Shown here piece by piece: positions 17,960 through 29,004 of a stretch of DNA of 47,751 nucleotides (its first letter is position 1; every line of letters starts with the position of its first letter). The position numbers and the translations under genes were made by a program. Location of the stretch: the NCBI GenBank assembly GCA_020724065.1, contig DYHQ01000004.1, forward strand, positions 1 to 47,751, given 5' to 3'. A model generated the notes under the pieces. That model saw only the letters and a list, made by a program, of their open reading frames with translations. It had not been told where the DNA came from and did no database searches. The DNA comes from Candidatus Puniceispirillum sp. (GTDB lineage Bacteria > Electryoneota > RPQS01 > DYHQ01).

Positions 17960-19849
17960 CTATTTCCCCATCACATGTTCATCGAGAAACTCGACCATCC
18001 GCGTGTAGGCCTGGATTCGGTTGGGGAGCTTGACGATTCCGTGTCCTTCATCGGGGAATATGATGTACTCCACGGGAATGCCGCGAGATTTGACGGCTTC
18101 GTAAATCTGCTCAGCCTCGGATTTCGGCACGCGCGGGTCATTGGCTCCCTGCACGATGAAAAGCGGCGCCCGAATATTGTCCACATGCGTCAGAGGTGAG
18201 ATTTCCTTGAGCAAGACAGTATCCTTCGCCAAGCTCCCATATTCCGCTTCGCGAAGGGCGCGGCGCCACGGCCCAGTATTCTGCAAGAAGGAAATGAAAT
18301 TGGAGATGCCTACGATGTCCGCACCGGCAGCCCATCGTTCCGGATAGGTCACCAAGGACGAGAGAACGGCGAATCCGCCATAGCTGCCACCGAAAATAAC
18401 GAGTCTGTTTGAATCAATGTCGCTCTGAGAAACGAGCCACCGCGCGCCGTATTCGATATCCTTGACCGCATCCATGCGTTTCTCGAGATTGTCTGAGTTT
18501 GCATAATCCTTTCCATAGCCTGTCGAGCCGCGTATGTTCGGTTCAAACACCGCATACCCGCGACTGAGAAAATACTGAAAAAGCCCCGAGAAATTCGGAC
18601 GAGCCTGCGATTCCGGACCGCCATGCACATGAACAATGACGGGCATCCTCCCTTGAGAAACCCGCGGCTTATAGAGAAGGGCCGGTATCTGTCGGTTATC
18701 GAAGGTCGTGTAGTGAACCAGCTCCGGTTTGACGAAAGTCTCGGGCGGAACGCCGCCGCGCGAGCTTCGTGTAATGGGAGTCAATTGGTCGCGCCCGATG
18801 GTGTATAGATAGATGTCATCCGGTTCTTTGCCCGAACCGAAAGTGATAAGCAAATGCTTTGAGTCCGGTGAGAATTTTAGGCCGCGCACAATCCCTTTGG
18901 GCAGCCGATAGGGGCGAACTTGCACGCCTGTCCACATATCCAGGAGATGGAATTCCGAATATCCATCCGCATTGACGGTCCAAGCTCTCTTGAATCCATC
19001 CCGCGACACGGCCACTCTCTCTACATCCCAATCCGGTGTTTCAACCCACTCCATCTTCCCCGAGTCAACATGCATGGTGGCCAATCCCACGAACTGCCGA
19101 CCCATGTTGGATGTGAGATAGAAAGACTTGCCATCCGGAAGCCACTTAGGACCGGAGAAAAGCGCGTCTCCCTCGTGGGCGGTCATCAGTTTGACTTCCG
19201 CCGTCAGAGAATCATAGATATAGAGGTCGCTGTTCGCACTGGAATGATTTTTCAGCAATCCCAGATAACGGCCATCCGGAGACCAATTCGATGCCACCCA
19301 GTGCCCATCGCCTTGGTGAATCATCCTTGCTTGTCTCGTCGGTACATCAAGGACATAAATGTCGAAAATCGAAGCGACACGCTCGTTGGAAGCATAGGAG
19401 ATTTTGCGCCCATCCTGCGTCCAGTCCCCGAACTGATAGATGGCATTGTCGTCCTTCGTCAACTTTTCCCAGGACCCGCCCCGAGGATCCACAAAATACA
19501 ACTGGTCGCGCTCGTTGCCTCCTCGGTCTGCAGCGATCAGCAACCGGTGTTTCTCCGTTGGTGACCATACGCCGTATGAGACGCCATTCGTATCAAAGGT
19601 TATTTGCTCCGGCCAGCCTCCGGAAATTCGCGTAGTCCAGACCTGCGGAACACCTGTGATGTTCGTCACAAAAAGGATGTCTTCACCGGTCGGCGCAACA
19701 TCGGGCGAACGCGCCCATCGAATATTCAAGTATTGCCAAAGCGGAAGAGGTTCCGTGCCTGCACCAAGAACGCAGGAGGTTCCCGAAAAGAGCAACAGCA
19801 ATGGGATGAGAAATCGGCAACGGCAAATCATAGAAACACTAATCTCCAT
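17960..19849 (-). CDS. S9 family (prolyl oligopeptidase-like) peptidase with N-terminal beta-propeller
   Basis: 629 aa; signal peptide; WSPDGRYLGLL propeller repeats; VIFGGSYGGFAVLSSL nucleophile elbow, QGANDPRVPKSEAEQ, PDEGHGI. Confidence 0.93.
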   Translation of the reverse strand: MEISVSMICRCRFLIPLLLLFSGTSCVLGAGTEPLPLWQYLNIRWARSPDVAPTGEDILFVTNITGVPQVWTTRISGGWPEQITFDTNGVSYGVWSPTEKHRLLIAADRGGNERDQLYFVDPRGGSWEKLTKDDNAIYQFGDWTQDGRKISYASNERVASIFDIYVLDVPTRQARMIHQGDGHWVASNWSPDGRYLGLLKNHSSANSDLYIYDSLTAEVKLMTAHEGDALFSGPKWLPDGKSFYLTSNMGRQFVGLATMHVDSGKMEWVETPDWDVERVAVSRDGFKRAWTVNADGYSEFHLLDMWTGVQVRPYRLPKGIVRGLKFSPDSKHLLITFGSGKEPDDIYLYTIGRDQLTPITRSSRGGVPPETFVKPELVHYTTFDNRQIPALLYKPRVSQGRMPVIVHVHGGPESQARPNFSGLFQYFLSRGYAVFEPNIRGSTGYGKDYANSDNLEKRMDAVKDIEYGARWLVSQSDIDSNRLVIFGGSYGGFAVLSSLVTYPERWAAGADIVGISNFISFLQNTGPWRRALREAEYGSLAKDTVLLKEISPLTHVDNIRAPLFIVQGANDPRVPKSEAEQIYEAVKSRGIPVEYIIFPDEGHGIVKLPNRIQAYTRMVEFLDEHVMGK

Positions 19850-20471
19850 TCTTCTGGGTCAGTCGAGGCATTACCTTGCTCCACCACGCTCGATTGACGG
19901 CTTCCTTCAATTCTTTCTTGTCCCCACTGTTATGGATGACCAGATTGGCGCGACGAGCCTTTTCCTCGGGCGGAATCTGTGCTCGAAGTCGCGTGCGGAT
20001 CTCTTCTGGGGAAAGCCGACCACTGCGCGCCATGCGAGCCTCCGCGACCTCGGGCGGCGCAATGACAACCCAAGTCAAGTCGAATTCCTTCTCAATTCCC
20101 CATTCAAAAATCATGGCAGCATCCACGACAACGGCCGGATGCGTCCGGCTCAGGCGATGAATGTCGCGGCGAAGAAGTTCATGGATTCTCGGAAACATGA
20201 GAGCATCCAACCAAGCAGCTTCTCCTTCTCGTTCGAACACGAGCCGACCCAACGCTCTGCGTCTCAGCCTTCCGCTCGCTGTAAAAATGGCATCGCCATA
20301 GCGATGCCGAAGTGCCTCCTTAATTTCCGGGAATCGGCGCAGCACACGCCGACCAAGTTCATCACCGCAGATCACACCCGTGCCTTTCGCTCTCAGGAAC
20401 TCGGCGACCGTTGATTTTCCCGCTCCCGGTCCTCCCGTCAATCCAATCAGCAAACGAGATTTGGTTTTCAC
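19839..20471 (-). CDS. coaE: Dephospho-CoA kinase
   Basis: VKTKSRLLIGLTGGPGAGKSTVAEFLRAKG P-loop and CoaE pattern; GTG start at 20471 inferred from domain position (ORF runs to 20684). Confidence 0.92.
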   Translation of the reverse strand: MKTKSRLLIGLTGGPGAGKSTVAEFLRAKGTGVICGDELGRRVLRRFPEIKEALRHRYGDAIFTASGRLRRRALGRLVFEREGEAAWLDALMFPRIHELLRRDIHRLSRTHPAVVVDAAMIFEWGIEKEFDLTWVVIAPPEVAEARMARSGRLSPEEIRTRLRAQIPPEEKARRANLVIHNSGDKKELKEAVNRAWWSKVMPRLTQKNGD

Positions 20472-23400
20472 CGCAGAATCGCCAGTTTGCCGCGGCGGGT
20501 TTGGTGGCCGTCGTCTACAGTGTACAGATAAACGCCTGAAGCAACGCTCTCCCCTGCCTCGTTTTCGAGGCACCACGGAAGACCGCCGTCCGAGTTGACT
20601 CCCGCGAGTTTCGTTACAAGGCGACCCTGCAGCGTGAACACATAGACGGCGGCCTCTTTGGTCAATCCCGCGAACATCACGCAATCCGTTCCGTTAGCGC
20701 CAACACCCTTATAGGGATTCGGATAGACATAGACATCATCAAGGGTCAAAGCCGTCGCTTCGATGAGCGCGGTGCCATTCGCCGAATCAAGTGACACCCC
20801 TTCGGCGCTGTGAACACCGGATACATACAGACACAGACTTCGCCCAACCGCTCCAACCGGCCACCGCTCATCCAAAGATAACTGCAGCAGGTCTTTGTCC
20901 GAGGGCGTGGCCTCAATCGAAACGACTCTGCCGACGGGCGTCATTCGATAATTTGCCGTGTCCAGAACGGATTCGCTCATCGGCTCGGAATAGCCCAGCT
21001 CAAGCAAAGTCGGGCCCAAAATGGCGAGCGATGTAATATAGGGACCGATGGGCGGCTCTTCAAGGACGACAAATTCAACCCAACCGCTGTCGTTGGGAAG
21101 AACCGAATTCTGGGCATCACGCAGGCCTGTCAGCTCCATTCGGTAGCGGCGCGGCTGAAATCCTCCCTCGAATTCAAGGAACGCGGCTCGCTCACCTTCG
21201 GCTGTCGTAATCGTGCGCGGCATGCGATGGTCATCCAGCCGATAGGAGCGCTGTTCGAAAATGGACGGCCCCATCGTCTCGGAGAATCTGATTTGAACGA
21301 AATGTGGCGGGACGAAGCTCGCTTCATGTTCGAGAGCCGGAGGTTGGTTGGCAACGACCATAAGAAATGTGGAAAAGGCGCTTTCACTTTGAGGAGAATC
21401 ACGGTCAAGCGCCGTTACCGCATAGACATACGGCACATTTTCCGGAAGACCGAAAATCACCGTTGTCGTTTCCGGCAACTGATAGAGGACCTCGAGGGCC
21501 TCGCTCGTCTCACCCTTCCAAACACGATACAAGTCAGCACCGGCAACAGACCACCATGCCAATGAGATTTCGTGTGGGCCCAAGGGCACTCCTTCAAGGC
21601 CCACAGGAGGAAGGGGCTGCGTCCCGGCAACTGCCGCCGCTTCGCTACGTCGCCATCCCTGGCCATCACCGAAGAAGAACTCGCGCACTCCATTGTGATT
21701 CCAATCGCACACGAGAATGGCATTGCCTTCACAGGGAGCGAAGTAGCCCGCCGCATCACAATCGGCTGTGATTGGATTGTATTTGATGATGTAGAGGTCG
21801 GGAAAAGCCGATACAAGGAACTCCGCTCGCCCGTCTCCGTCCACATCTCCAGCCGCTACAGCCGCGTCGCGATCCCCTGGACTCTCCGCACCCGAAATCA
21901 GCACGGTGTCCACGGGCGCGAAAGAATCATTTCCGACGCGATGAAAAACGAAATATTCCCAATGCCGCGCCCGCATCTGACTTTCGGTGGTGCCTTCGCC
22001 TTCAAAGCGACACCCGGCGATGAACTCGCTCACGCCATCCCCATCGGCATCACCCGCCGCCAGCCAAGTTGTCGCGTCTTCATAGGGCAATCTGCGGTGC
22101 CACGGTGCGCTTATCCGCCAATCCGTCCCCAATTCGCAGAAGATGACATCTCCGTCATAGTCACCATACAGGAAATCCGTTCGTCCATCCGCGTCAAGGT
22201 CTCCCACAAGAACATAGGGCTGCCCCAAGGAATTGTAGCCGTTGGTTGGATTAGGCAGAGTATCCAGAAAAACCGGAACAGGCCCCGGGTCCATGCGGAA
22301 AAGCGCATACCTTTCCCTTTCCTGTTCCCCGAACCTGCGCCAAGCGAGGAACTCCGTTTGACTGTCTTGTGGATCAAGGTCGAGCAGCGCGCAAGCGTAG
22401 AAATCCGTCGTGTCCCGCCAGATGAGGGTGTCAGGAAAATGACCCGGTGCCTGCTGTTCGAAAAGATAGGTGATACCATAGGCGCGACTCACGAATTCCA
22501 GAAGGCCATCGCGGTCATGGTCAGCAATGTCCTGCGGAATCATCAGGCCGTAAGAATTGCCGACATCTCCAAAATCGCTCCCTGTCCACTCGAAGATGCG
22601 CAGGTCGCTGAAGCCGCCATTGTCAAACTGATTCATGAGAATTTCGGGGCGACCGTCACCATCAAAATCCGCTGCCTTCGGCAGAAGATAGCCAAAGGGC
22701 AGGTTCGTAATTTCGGAAGACCAATAGTTGGATGCGAAAGGCGGGTCATTGACCAGAAAGGTGCTCTCCTCGGTCCAAGTGGAGAGATTCGCGCGGTTCG
22801 TGCAACAAACTCGGTAGTTCCAAGTGCCGGGGAAATCGAACTGCGAAAGAAAGACGGTGTGCGACCTTGAGACATAACCGAAATCCTTGCACACCGAATC
22901 GCCCTGGTCGTTCGTGAGAACAAGCGATGCCGAGGTAATATCGTCCGTCTTGATGCGAATAAGTTCTCCAAAATGGGCGGCATCTAACATCTTTTGAGCG
23001 CTCATCTCCAAGATATGAGGCGCCGTGTGATCAATGAAGATACGGGTATGATCTACCGATCGCGTCCCGTCTATCGCTTCCACCTCTAAGTGCACAACAA
23101 TCATGGTATCTTCATCAGGCACCTTCACCTTTTCAAGAAAGCCTCCAATAATGCGCTCCTCACTTTGCGAAATCGAGTGCCAAATTTGTGGATTCTCGCC
23201 GATCCCGTAAAGCAGCTCCCAACTTCGCATCGCGGGCCCCGCGGCGGTGCCAATGACATCGAACGGGGCGTGGAATCCGTCATCCACCTCCGGTGAAACA
23301 ATTCGAGCGATGACTCCTGAAGTGAACGCGGCCTCTTCAAGGGCACGCCGCGCATTAATGCGGCCATGCACTGTGAGGCTATCCCAACCCGGCGGGTAGA

Positions 23401-24643
23401 GGTCGTCGGCAGTCTGCCGAATCAGATTCAAGACTTGTTCTGGTGTGATTTGCGGGTTCACACTCAAAATGAGTCCGGCCAAACCGGACACCATGGGCGC
23501 TGCGTAGCTTGTGCCGCTGTTCCAGCCGCCCCATGTTCCGATAGTCCCACCGAGCTCGGTCGAGAGAAAGCTGGTCCCCGGTGCAAGCACATCCACCGAA
23601 GGACCATAATTCGAGCGAGGCTCGCGTTGGTCGTTTTGGGTGCTCATCCCGACGGCAATGACCTCGGAATAACCCGATGGATAATGAGCCGCATTGGAAT
23701 TGTCATTTCCGGCCGACGCCACAAGCACAACACCCGCATCATGAACAAGGCGTACCGTTTCGCCCAGCAGCGGCGAGGCTGCCACATCACCAAAGCTCAT
23801 ATTGACCACTCGCGCGCCATTTTGCGTCGCATAAAGGAGCGCGGCGGCCACATCATCCTCTTCAAGCCATCCATGCAGATTGCCTGCACGAATACACATC
23901 AGCCGACATCGAAAACCAATCGAGGCCACACCGATTTGATTGTTCGTAGTGGCCGACGCGACGCCGGCGACGAAAGTGCCATGACCCATCTCGTCCATCG
24001 GATCATTGTCGCGGACAAGATCGTCGCCCCCCGCGAGCAACGACGGCGCATCCACAAAATCCCAGCCAATCGTGTCATCAATGAAGCCATTATCATCATC
24101 ATCCATGCCATTGGCCGGAGTCTCCTCTCGGTTATGCCAGAGATTCGCCGCGAGGTCGGGATGCAGATAATCAATTCCGGTGTCAATGATGCCAATGATT
24201 ATCGAGCTGTCGCCTTGCGAAATGTCCCAAGCGTCGAGCGCCTCGATGATCTGCAATTGCCACTGAGAAGCGAAGCCGCTATCGTTCGGAGTGAAATTCG
24301 GTTCAAAAAGATGGTTGTAGCTTACCCATTCGACTCCAGCATCGCGTTCAAGCTGACTCATCTCGCTCTCGATGTCTATGTCTTCAGGATAACGCAACAG
24401 GAGATAGTTGTCTAAACCCTGCACGGTCTTGCGAAATGCAGAGAAAGGTTGCGAGGCTTCCGCTCTCCCTACCAGCAACAGAGAATCAATTCTCTCGATG
24501 CCCACGACGGACACACCGTCCAAGGTCGTTTGTCGAGGAGGAGAGGTCAATTTGACAATGAGTTCTCGCGGAACAAAGTTGCTCGCACTCGCCGAGGCAA
24601 AGCAAAGCACCAGCGCGAGAACTACGAGCGAAACGCGCTTCAA
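20468..24643 (-). CDS. Secreted S8 subtilisin-like protease with FG-GAP/VCBS-type repeats and T9SS-like sorting domain
   Basis: 1391 aa; GIIDTGIDYLHPDL, MGHGTFVAGVA, GTSYAAPMVSGLAGL; repeated DxDxDG (DFDGDGRPEIL, DLDADGRTDFL, DADGDGVSEFI, DVDGDGRAEFL); C-terminus YVYPNPYKG...ASGVYLYTVDDGHQTRRGKLAILR. Confidence 0.92.
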   Translation of the reverse strand: MKRVSLVVLALVLCFASASASNFVPRELIVKLTSPPRQTTLDGVSVVGIERIDSLLLVGRAEASQPFSAFRKTVQGLDNYLLLRYPEDIDIESEMSQLERDAGVEWVSYNHLFEPNFTPNDSGFASQWQLQIIEALDAWDISQGDSSIIIGIIDTGIDYLHPDLAANLWHNREETPANGMDDDDNGFIDDTIGWDFVDAPSLLAGGDDLVRDNDPMDEMGHGTFVAGVASATTNNQIGVASIGFRCRLMCIRAGNLHGWLEEDDVAAALLYATQNGARVVNMSFGDVAASPLLGETVRLVHDAGVVLVASAGNDNSNAAHYPSGYSEVIAVGMSTQNDQREPRSNYGPSVDVLAPGTSFLSTELGGTIGTWGGWNSGTSYAAPMVSGLAGLILSVNPQITPEQVLNLIRQTADDLYPPGWDSLTVHGRINARRALEEAAFTSGVIARIVSPEVDDGFHAPFDVIGTAAGPAMRSWELLYGIGENPQIWHSISQSEERIIGGFLEKVKVPDEDTMIVVHLEVEAIDGTRSVDHTRIFIDHTAPHILEMSAQKMLDAAHFGELIRIKTDDITSASLVLTNDQGDSVCKDFGYVSRSHTVFLSQFDFPGTWNYRVCCTNRANLSTWTEESTFLVNDPPFASNYWSSEITNLPFGYLLPKAADFDGDGRPEILMNQFDNGGFSDLRIFEWTGSDFGDVGNSYGLMIPQDIADHDRDGLLEFVSRAYGITYLFEQQAPGHFPDTLIWRDTTDFYACALLDLDPQDSQTEFLAWRRFGEQERERYALFRMDPGPVPVFLDTLPNPTNGYNSLGQPYVLVGDLDADGRTDFLYGDYDGDVIFCELGTDWRISAPWHRRLPYEDATTWLAAGDADGDGVSEFIAGCRFEGEGTTESQMRARHWEYFVFHRVGNDSFAPVDTVLISGAESPGDRDAAVAAGDVDGDGRAEFLVSAFPDLYIIKYNPITADCDAAGYFAPCEGNAILVCDWNHNGVREFFFGDGQGWRRSEAAAVAGTQPLPPVGLEGVPLGPHEISLAWWSVAGADLYRVWKGETSEALEVLYQLPETTTVIFGLPENVPYVYAVTALDRDSPQSESAFSTFLMVVANQPPALEHEASFVPPHFVQIRFSETMGPSIFEQRSYRLDDHRMPRTITTAEGERAAFLEFEGGFQPRRYRMELTGLRDAQNSVLPNDSGWVEFVVLEEPPIGPYITSLAILGPTLLELGYSEPMSESVLDTANYRMTPVGRVVSIEATPSDKDLLQLSLDERWPVGAVGRSLCLYVSGVHSAEGVSLDSANGTALIEATALTLDDVYVYPNPYKGVGANGTDCVMFAGLTKEAAVYVFTLQGRLVTKLAGVNSDGGLPWCLENEAGESVASGVYLYTVDDGHQTRRGKLAILR

Positions 24644-25725
24644 ATCTCGATTAACTCCTTCGGGAAAGAAGTCATGACCTCACACCCACCCCGCTTGATG
24701 CGAATATCGTCCTCAATGCGCACGCCACCCCATCCGGGGATATAGACGCCCGGTTCAATCGTGATGACCATGTTTGGTTTCAGTTTCGTATGGACAAGGC
24801 GCGATACGCGCGGGAAGGCATGGACTTCCATGCCGACGCCGTGCCCAAGGCCGTGACCGAATTTGCGCCCATAGCCCGCCTTCGTTATGATATCGCGAGC
24901 TACTTTGTCCAAATCATATCCGTCCATCCCCGCTTTGGCCGCCCGGATCGCCTTCTGATTGGCGCGCAGAACAAGGTCGTAGATCTTGCGTTGCTTTGGT
25001 GTCGCCTTGCCTATGACGAAGGTGCGCGTGATATCGCTGGCATATCCTTCATAGACGCAGCCAATATCGAAAGTGACAAAATCACCTTTCTGAATCTTCC
25101 TCTTCCCTGGCTCAGCGTGCGGCAGAGCGCTATTCTTGCCCGAGGCGATAATGGCATCGAAGCTGTCCCCTGTGGCGCCATATTTTCGATGGCGATACCT
25201 CACCTCGGTGGCCAAATCCGCTTCCATCAAACCCGGGCGAAGCATGCCCACCATCTCGGAAAGCACTCTCTCTGTTATCTTGATGGCCTGTTGAATCTTC
25301 GCAAGCTCCTCCAGCTCCTTGCACGCCGCGATTTCTTCGACGACATTGATGAGCGGCTGGAGCTGAGCATGTTGATTGAAAGACTTCAGCGCTTCAAAGA
25401 AATCCACCGTCATGTGGTCTGCTTCAATCGCCACCTTGCCTTCCAAGCGAAGGTGACGATTCTTCTTCAACTCATCCATCAAAGTGCCGCGGTGAATGAT
25501 GACCTTGGCGCCGCGCACCGCATTGTGCGCCGCGGTCTCATAGCGGAAATCCGTCACAAATACCGCGTGATCCGGCCAGACGATTCCGAAGCCTGACGAC
25601 GGCATGAAATTGAAGAGATAATGAAGATTGGAAGCCCGCACGACAAAGAATGCGTCTACCTTTCGTCGGCGCATCTCCGCCTGCAATTTCGCGACTCGCT
25701 TCCAGTCACGAGTTCTGGCACGCAT
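24640..25725 (-). CDS. M24 family Xaa-Pro aminopeptidase/dipeptidase
   Basis: 361 aa; FVTFDIGCVYEGYASDITRTFVIG, HGLGHGVGMEVHAFPRVS, VITIEPGVYIPGWGGVRIEDD. Confidence 0.94.
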   Translation of the reverse strand: MRARTRDWKRVAKLQAEMRRRKVDAFFVVRASNLHYLFNFMPSSGFGIVWPDHAVFVTDFRYETAAHNAVRGAKVIIHRGTLMDELKKNRHLRLEGKVAIEADHMTVDFFEALKSFNQHAQLQPLINVVEEIAACKELEELAKIQQAIKITERVLSEMVGMLRPGLMEADLATEVRYRHRKYGATGDSFDAIIASGKNSALPHAEPGKRKIQKGDFVTFDIGCVYEGYASDITRTFVIGKATPKQRKIYDLVLRANQKAIRAAKAGMDGYDLDKVARDIITKAGYGRKFGHGLGHGVGMEVHAFPRVSRLVHTKLKPNMVITIEPGVYIPGWGGVRIEDDIRIKRGGCEVMTSFPKELIEI

Positions 25726-25832
25726 AAATGACTCCTAAAAATTTAACGCACAAAAAGAGCGTGTGGTTTCAAAGGAAAAGGCTGACTTATAGTCGCAACC
25801 CGATGGAAATGACAAAACGGATTTTTCGCCGA

Positions 25833-25852
25833 GGCGGCTCTCCAGAGCCGCC
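25833..25852. repeat. Palindromic hairpin GGCGGCTC-TCCA-GAGCCGCC
   Basis: Perfect 8-bp stem with 4-nt loop in the intergenic region. Confidence 0.6.
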
Positions 25853-25930
25853 CGGAATCGGTCTTAAGCTGGGGGAATCGTGAGATTCGCCGCCGCGACT
25901 TCAGAAATTCGTTACAACGAGAATTGGACT

Positions 25931-26608
25931 CTACGGTTTTGCCTTGGCGAATGCCACGGCACCAACCCATTTTGCTCCGGCTTCCTTGAGCGTCCGAGCG
26001 CATTCTTCCATGGTGGCCCCGGTCGTGATGACATCGTCAATCAGGACGAGGCTTTGCGGAACGGGATGCCTTTTTGACACTCGAAACGCATTGCGCACAT
26101 TCGCTCGACGCTCTGCCGGTGTCAGATGGGTTTGGGAGCGCGTGTGCTTGATCCGATACAGCAGCCGCGTTTCAATGGGCAGTCCGATCTCTTTCTGCAA
26201 GCCTTTCGCCAGAAGCAGACTCTGATTGAAGCCTCGCTGCAAGCGCCGAGCCCAGTATTGCGGCACGGGTATCCATACGGCGCCCACATGCAAGAAGTCA
26301 GGAGGAAAGCAACGCGCCCATCGCTGACTGATGCGTCCTGCCAGAACTCGGCGACGATCGTATTTGAGCGAGTGTACAATGGTGCGCACCGGGTCTTCAG
26401 GACGATGATGCATGAGGAAAGCGGCGGCGTAGCGATCAACAGACTTGAACGACGGCAGGTCACTCGCGCGGGCGACTTCGCAATTGTCCCAGCAACAACC
26501 ACAGAAAAGCAAGTCCCCCTTTGCGAGGGGATGGTTGCAAAGGCTGCAAAGCGGGGGAAAGAAAAAATCCCAGAGCCAACTCGATTGGACGAGGGCGGAT
26601 AGATTCAT
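25931..26608 (-). CDS. comF: ComF family protein (phosphoribosyltransferase-like)
   Basis: 225 aa; N-terminal zinc knuckle CSLCNHPL...FCGCC; WARRLQRGFNQSLLLAKGL; LVLIDDVITTGATMEECARTLK PRPP motif. Confidence 0.93.
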   Translation of the reverse strand: MNLSALVQSSWLWDFFFPPLCSLCNHPLAKGDLLFCGCCWDNCEVARASDLPSFKSVDRYAAAFLMHHRPEDPVRTIVHSLKYDRRRVLAGRISQRWARCFPPDFLHVGAVWIPVPQYWARRLQRGFNQSLLLAKGLQKEIGLPIETRLLYRIKHTRSQTHLTPAERRANVRNAFRVSKRHPVPQSLVLIDDVITTGATMEECARTLKEAGAKWVGAVAFAKAKP

Positions 26609-29004
26609 CGTTTCCGAGAAGTGCGAAGTAGAGCCAGATGCAAGACTTCGTCCACGCGGTCAACAAAAACGAACTTCATCTGCTGGCGGATATTTTCAGG
26701 CACCTCTTGAAGGTCTTTCTTGTTCTGCCGGGGGAGAATCACTTCATGGATATTGGCTCGATGAGCCGCCACGACTTTCTCACGCAATCCTCCAATGGGC
26801 AGCACCCGACCGCGCAGCGTGATCTCTCCCGTAAGTGCGACATCATTGCGCACAGGAACATTCAGGAAGAGAGATGCCAGCGATGCGCAGAGCGTAATAC
26901 CGGCGGAGGGCCCGTCTTTAGGTGTCGCTCCTTCCGGAATATGAATGTGAATATCCCGGCGGCGGAAAATATCTTCTGCAATGCCGAAACCCGCCGCGTT
27001 GGCGCGCAAATAGGAGAGAGCAATTGCGGCGCTCTCTTTCATCACATCCCCCAGCCGTCCCGTGACCTGCAAATCCTTCGAGCCGGGCATCCAAGTGGAT
27101 TCAATCGCCAGGATGTCGCCTCCAAAGGGTGTCCACGCAAGACCTGTCGCTCGGCCCACTTCGGCCTCCTTGGTCGCCTTGTCCTCCAAGAAGCGAAATA
27201 CGCCCAGAAAATCAGCGACATTTTTTGGAGTAATAACAACCTTTGTCTTACTTCCTTTGGCCAAAGTTCGAGCCACTTTGCGACAGACACCGGCAATCTG
27301 CTGTTCCAACGCTCGAACCCCCGCCTCGCGAGTGTATTGAGCGATAACGCTCTCCAATCCCGAGACGGTGAAACTCAAATCACTCTTCTTCAGTCCATTC
27401 GCTTCGAGTTGGCGGGGTACCAGATAGTGCTTGGCAATCTCGACCTTCTCGGGGCTGATGTAGCCGGGCAATTGAAGAATCTCCATTCGATCCCGCAGAG
27501 GCAAGGGAATCGCGTGCATATCATTGGCCGTCGTAATGAACATGACCCGCGAAAGATCAAACGGTACATCCAGGTAATGGTCCTGGAAAGAGAAATTCTG
27601 TTCCGGGTCCAAGACTTCCAGGAGTGCTGACGATGGATCCCCTCGAAAATCTTGACCGAGTTTGTCAATTTCATCGAGCATGAGCACAGGATTGTTTACC
27701 GCCACGCGACGAACGGATTGAATGATGCGCCCCGGCAGCGCTCCGATATAGGTGCGACGGTGCCCACGAATCTCCGCTTCATCGCGCATGCCTCCGAGAG
27801 ACATCCGATTGAATTGCCGGCTCATCGCGCGGGCTATGGAACGACCCAGCGAGGTCTTCCCGACTCCGGGTGGTCCCACAAAACAGAGAATCGGACCTTT
27901 CATCGTCTTCCTCAACTTGCGCACCGCCAAGAACTCGAGAATCCGTTCCTTCACATCATCCAGGCCGTAATGATCCTCATTCAAGATTTTCTCGGCCACT
28001 TCCACATCCAGGCGGTCTTCAGACGACTTCGACCACGGCAGAGCAATCAACCATTCGATGTAAGTGCGAGAGACCGTGTATTCGGCGGAAGCGACACTCA
28101 TGTTTCGCAGCCGCCCGATTTCCTTGAGAGCGACCTCCTGCGCCTCCTCCGACATCCCCACTTCCATGACTTTCTTCTCAAATTCCTTGAGCTCGGCGCC
28201 CAGGTCCTCCTCCTCGCCAAGCTCGCGTCGAATCGCCTTCAGTTGTTCTCGAAGAAAATATTGGCGCTGGCTCTTTTCCAGCTCCCCTTCGACTTCGGTC
28301 TGAATCTTCGAGCCGAGCTGGAGCAGCTTCAATTCATGATGAACCAGGGAGGCGACTTTTTTCAACCTCTCCTCAAGTTCAAAGGTCTGCAAAACCTCTT
28401 GCTTATCCTCGATCTTGACACTGAGATTGGATGTGACGATATCACCCAGGACTCCCGGATCCGCGATGTTGTAAATCGCAATCTTCACCTCATCGGGGAT
28501 TTGGTGAGAATAATCAATGACGCGGTGGAATTCGTCCGAGATTGTCCGCATGAGCGCCTCGATTTTCAAGCCTCGGCGCCGGTCAGCACCCATGGCTTCA
28601 ATTCGGACCGTCAGATAGGGATCGGTTCCGAGGAGTGTCACCCACCGGATGCGTGCCAATCCCTGTACCAAGAGACGAATGGATCCGTCGGGGACGCGAA
28701 ACATTTTCAGTATCTGAACCGCCGTTCCGACTCGGTAAAACTGATCCTCGGCGCTTTCGCTCACCGGCTGCGGGATTCGAGTAAAAGTGGCGATCATCTT
28801 CGAGCCGCTCAAGGCATCGTTTACGAGTTTCACCATTCGTTCATCCGTAACTACAAGAGGCACGATGACATTGGGGAAGATAATCACATCGCTCAAAAGC
28901 ATCGCCGGAAGCATTTCGGGTATCACCAGGGTTTCCGGCTTTTCCCCTGCTGATGGCGGCGCGGCGGCAGGCGGTGGCATAGTTGAATGATCCATCTCAG
29001 GCAT
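26605..29004 (-). CDS. lon: ATP-dependent protease Lon
   Basis: [63 protein letters not shown] (catalytic Ser); start inferred at MPEMDHS (ORF extends to 29076). Confidence 0.97.
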   Translation of the reverse strand: MPEMDHSTMPPPAAAPPSAGEKPETLVIPEMLPAMLLSDVIIFPNVIVPLVVTDERMVKLVNDALSGSKMIATFTRIPQPVSESAEDQFYRVGTAVQILKMFRVPDGSIRLLVQGLARIRWVTLLGTDPYLTVRIEAMGADRRRGLKIEALMRTISDEFHRVIDYSHQIPDEVKIAIYNIADPGVLGDIVTSNLSVKIEDKQEVLQTFELEERLKKVASLVHHELKLLQLGSKIQTEVEGELEKSQRQYFLREQLKAIRRELGEEEDLGAELKEFEKKVMEVGMSEEAQEVALKEIGRLRNMSVASAEYTVSRTYIEWLIALPWSKSSEDRLDVEVAEKILNEDHYGLDDVKERILEFLAVRKLRKTMKGPILCFVGPPGVGKTSLGRSIARAMSRQFNRMSLGGMRDEAEIRGHRRTYIGALPGRIIQSVRRVAVNNPVLMLDEIDKLGQDFRGDPSSALLEVLDPEQNFSFQDHYLDVPFDLSRVMFITTANDMHAIPLPLRDRMEILQLPGYISPEKVEIAKHYLVPRQLEANGLKKSDLSFTVSGLESVIAQYTREAGVRALEQQIAGVCRKVARTLAKGSKTKVVITPKNVADFLGVFRFLEDKATKEAEVGRATGLAWTPFGGDILAIESTWMPGSKDLQVTGRLGDVMKESAAIALSYLRANAAGFGIAEDIFRRRDIHIHIPEGATPKDGPSAGITLCASLASLFLNVPVRNDVALTGEITLRGRVLPIGGLREKVVAAHRANIHEVILPRQNKKDLQEVPENIRQQMKFVFVDRVDEVLHLALLRTSRKR

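Noticed and set aside
21572-22870. 432-aa plus-strand ORF opposite the S8 FG-GAP protease
   Set aside because: Antisense shadow of a convincing coding frame; low-complexity, no motif.
27652-28953. 433-aa plus-strand ORF opposite lon
   Set aside because: Antisense shadow ORF inside a highly conserved Lon coding region; no recognisable domain.
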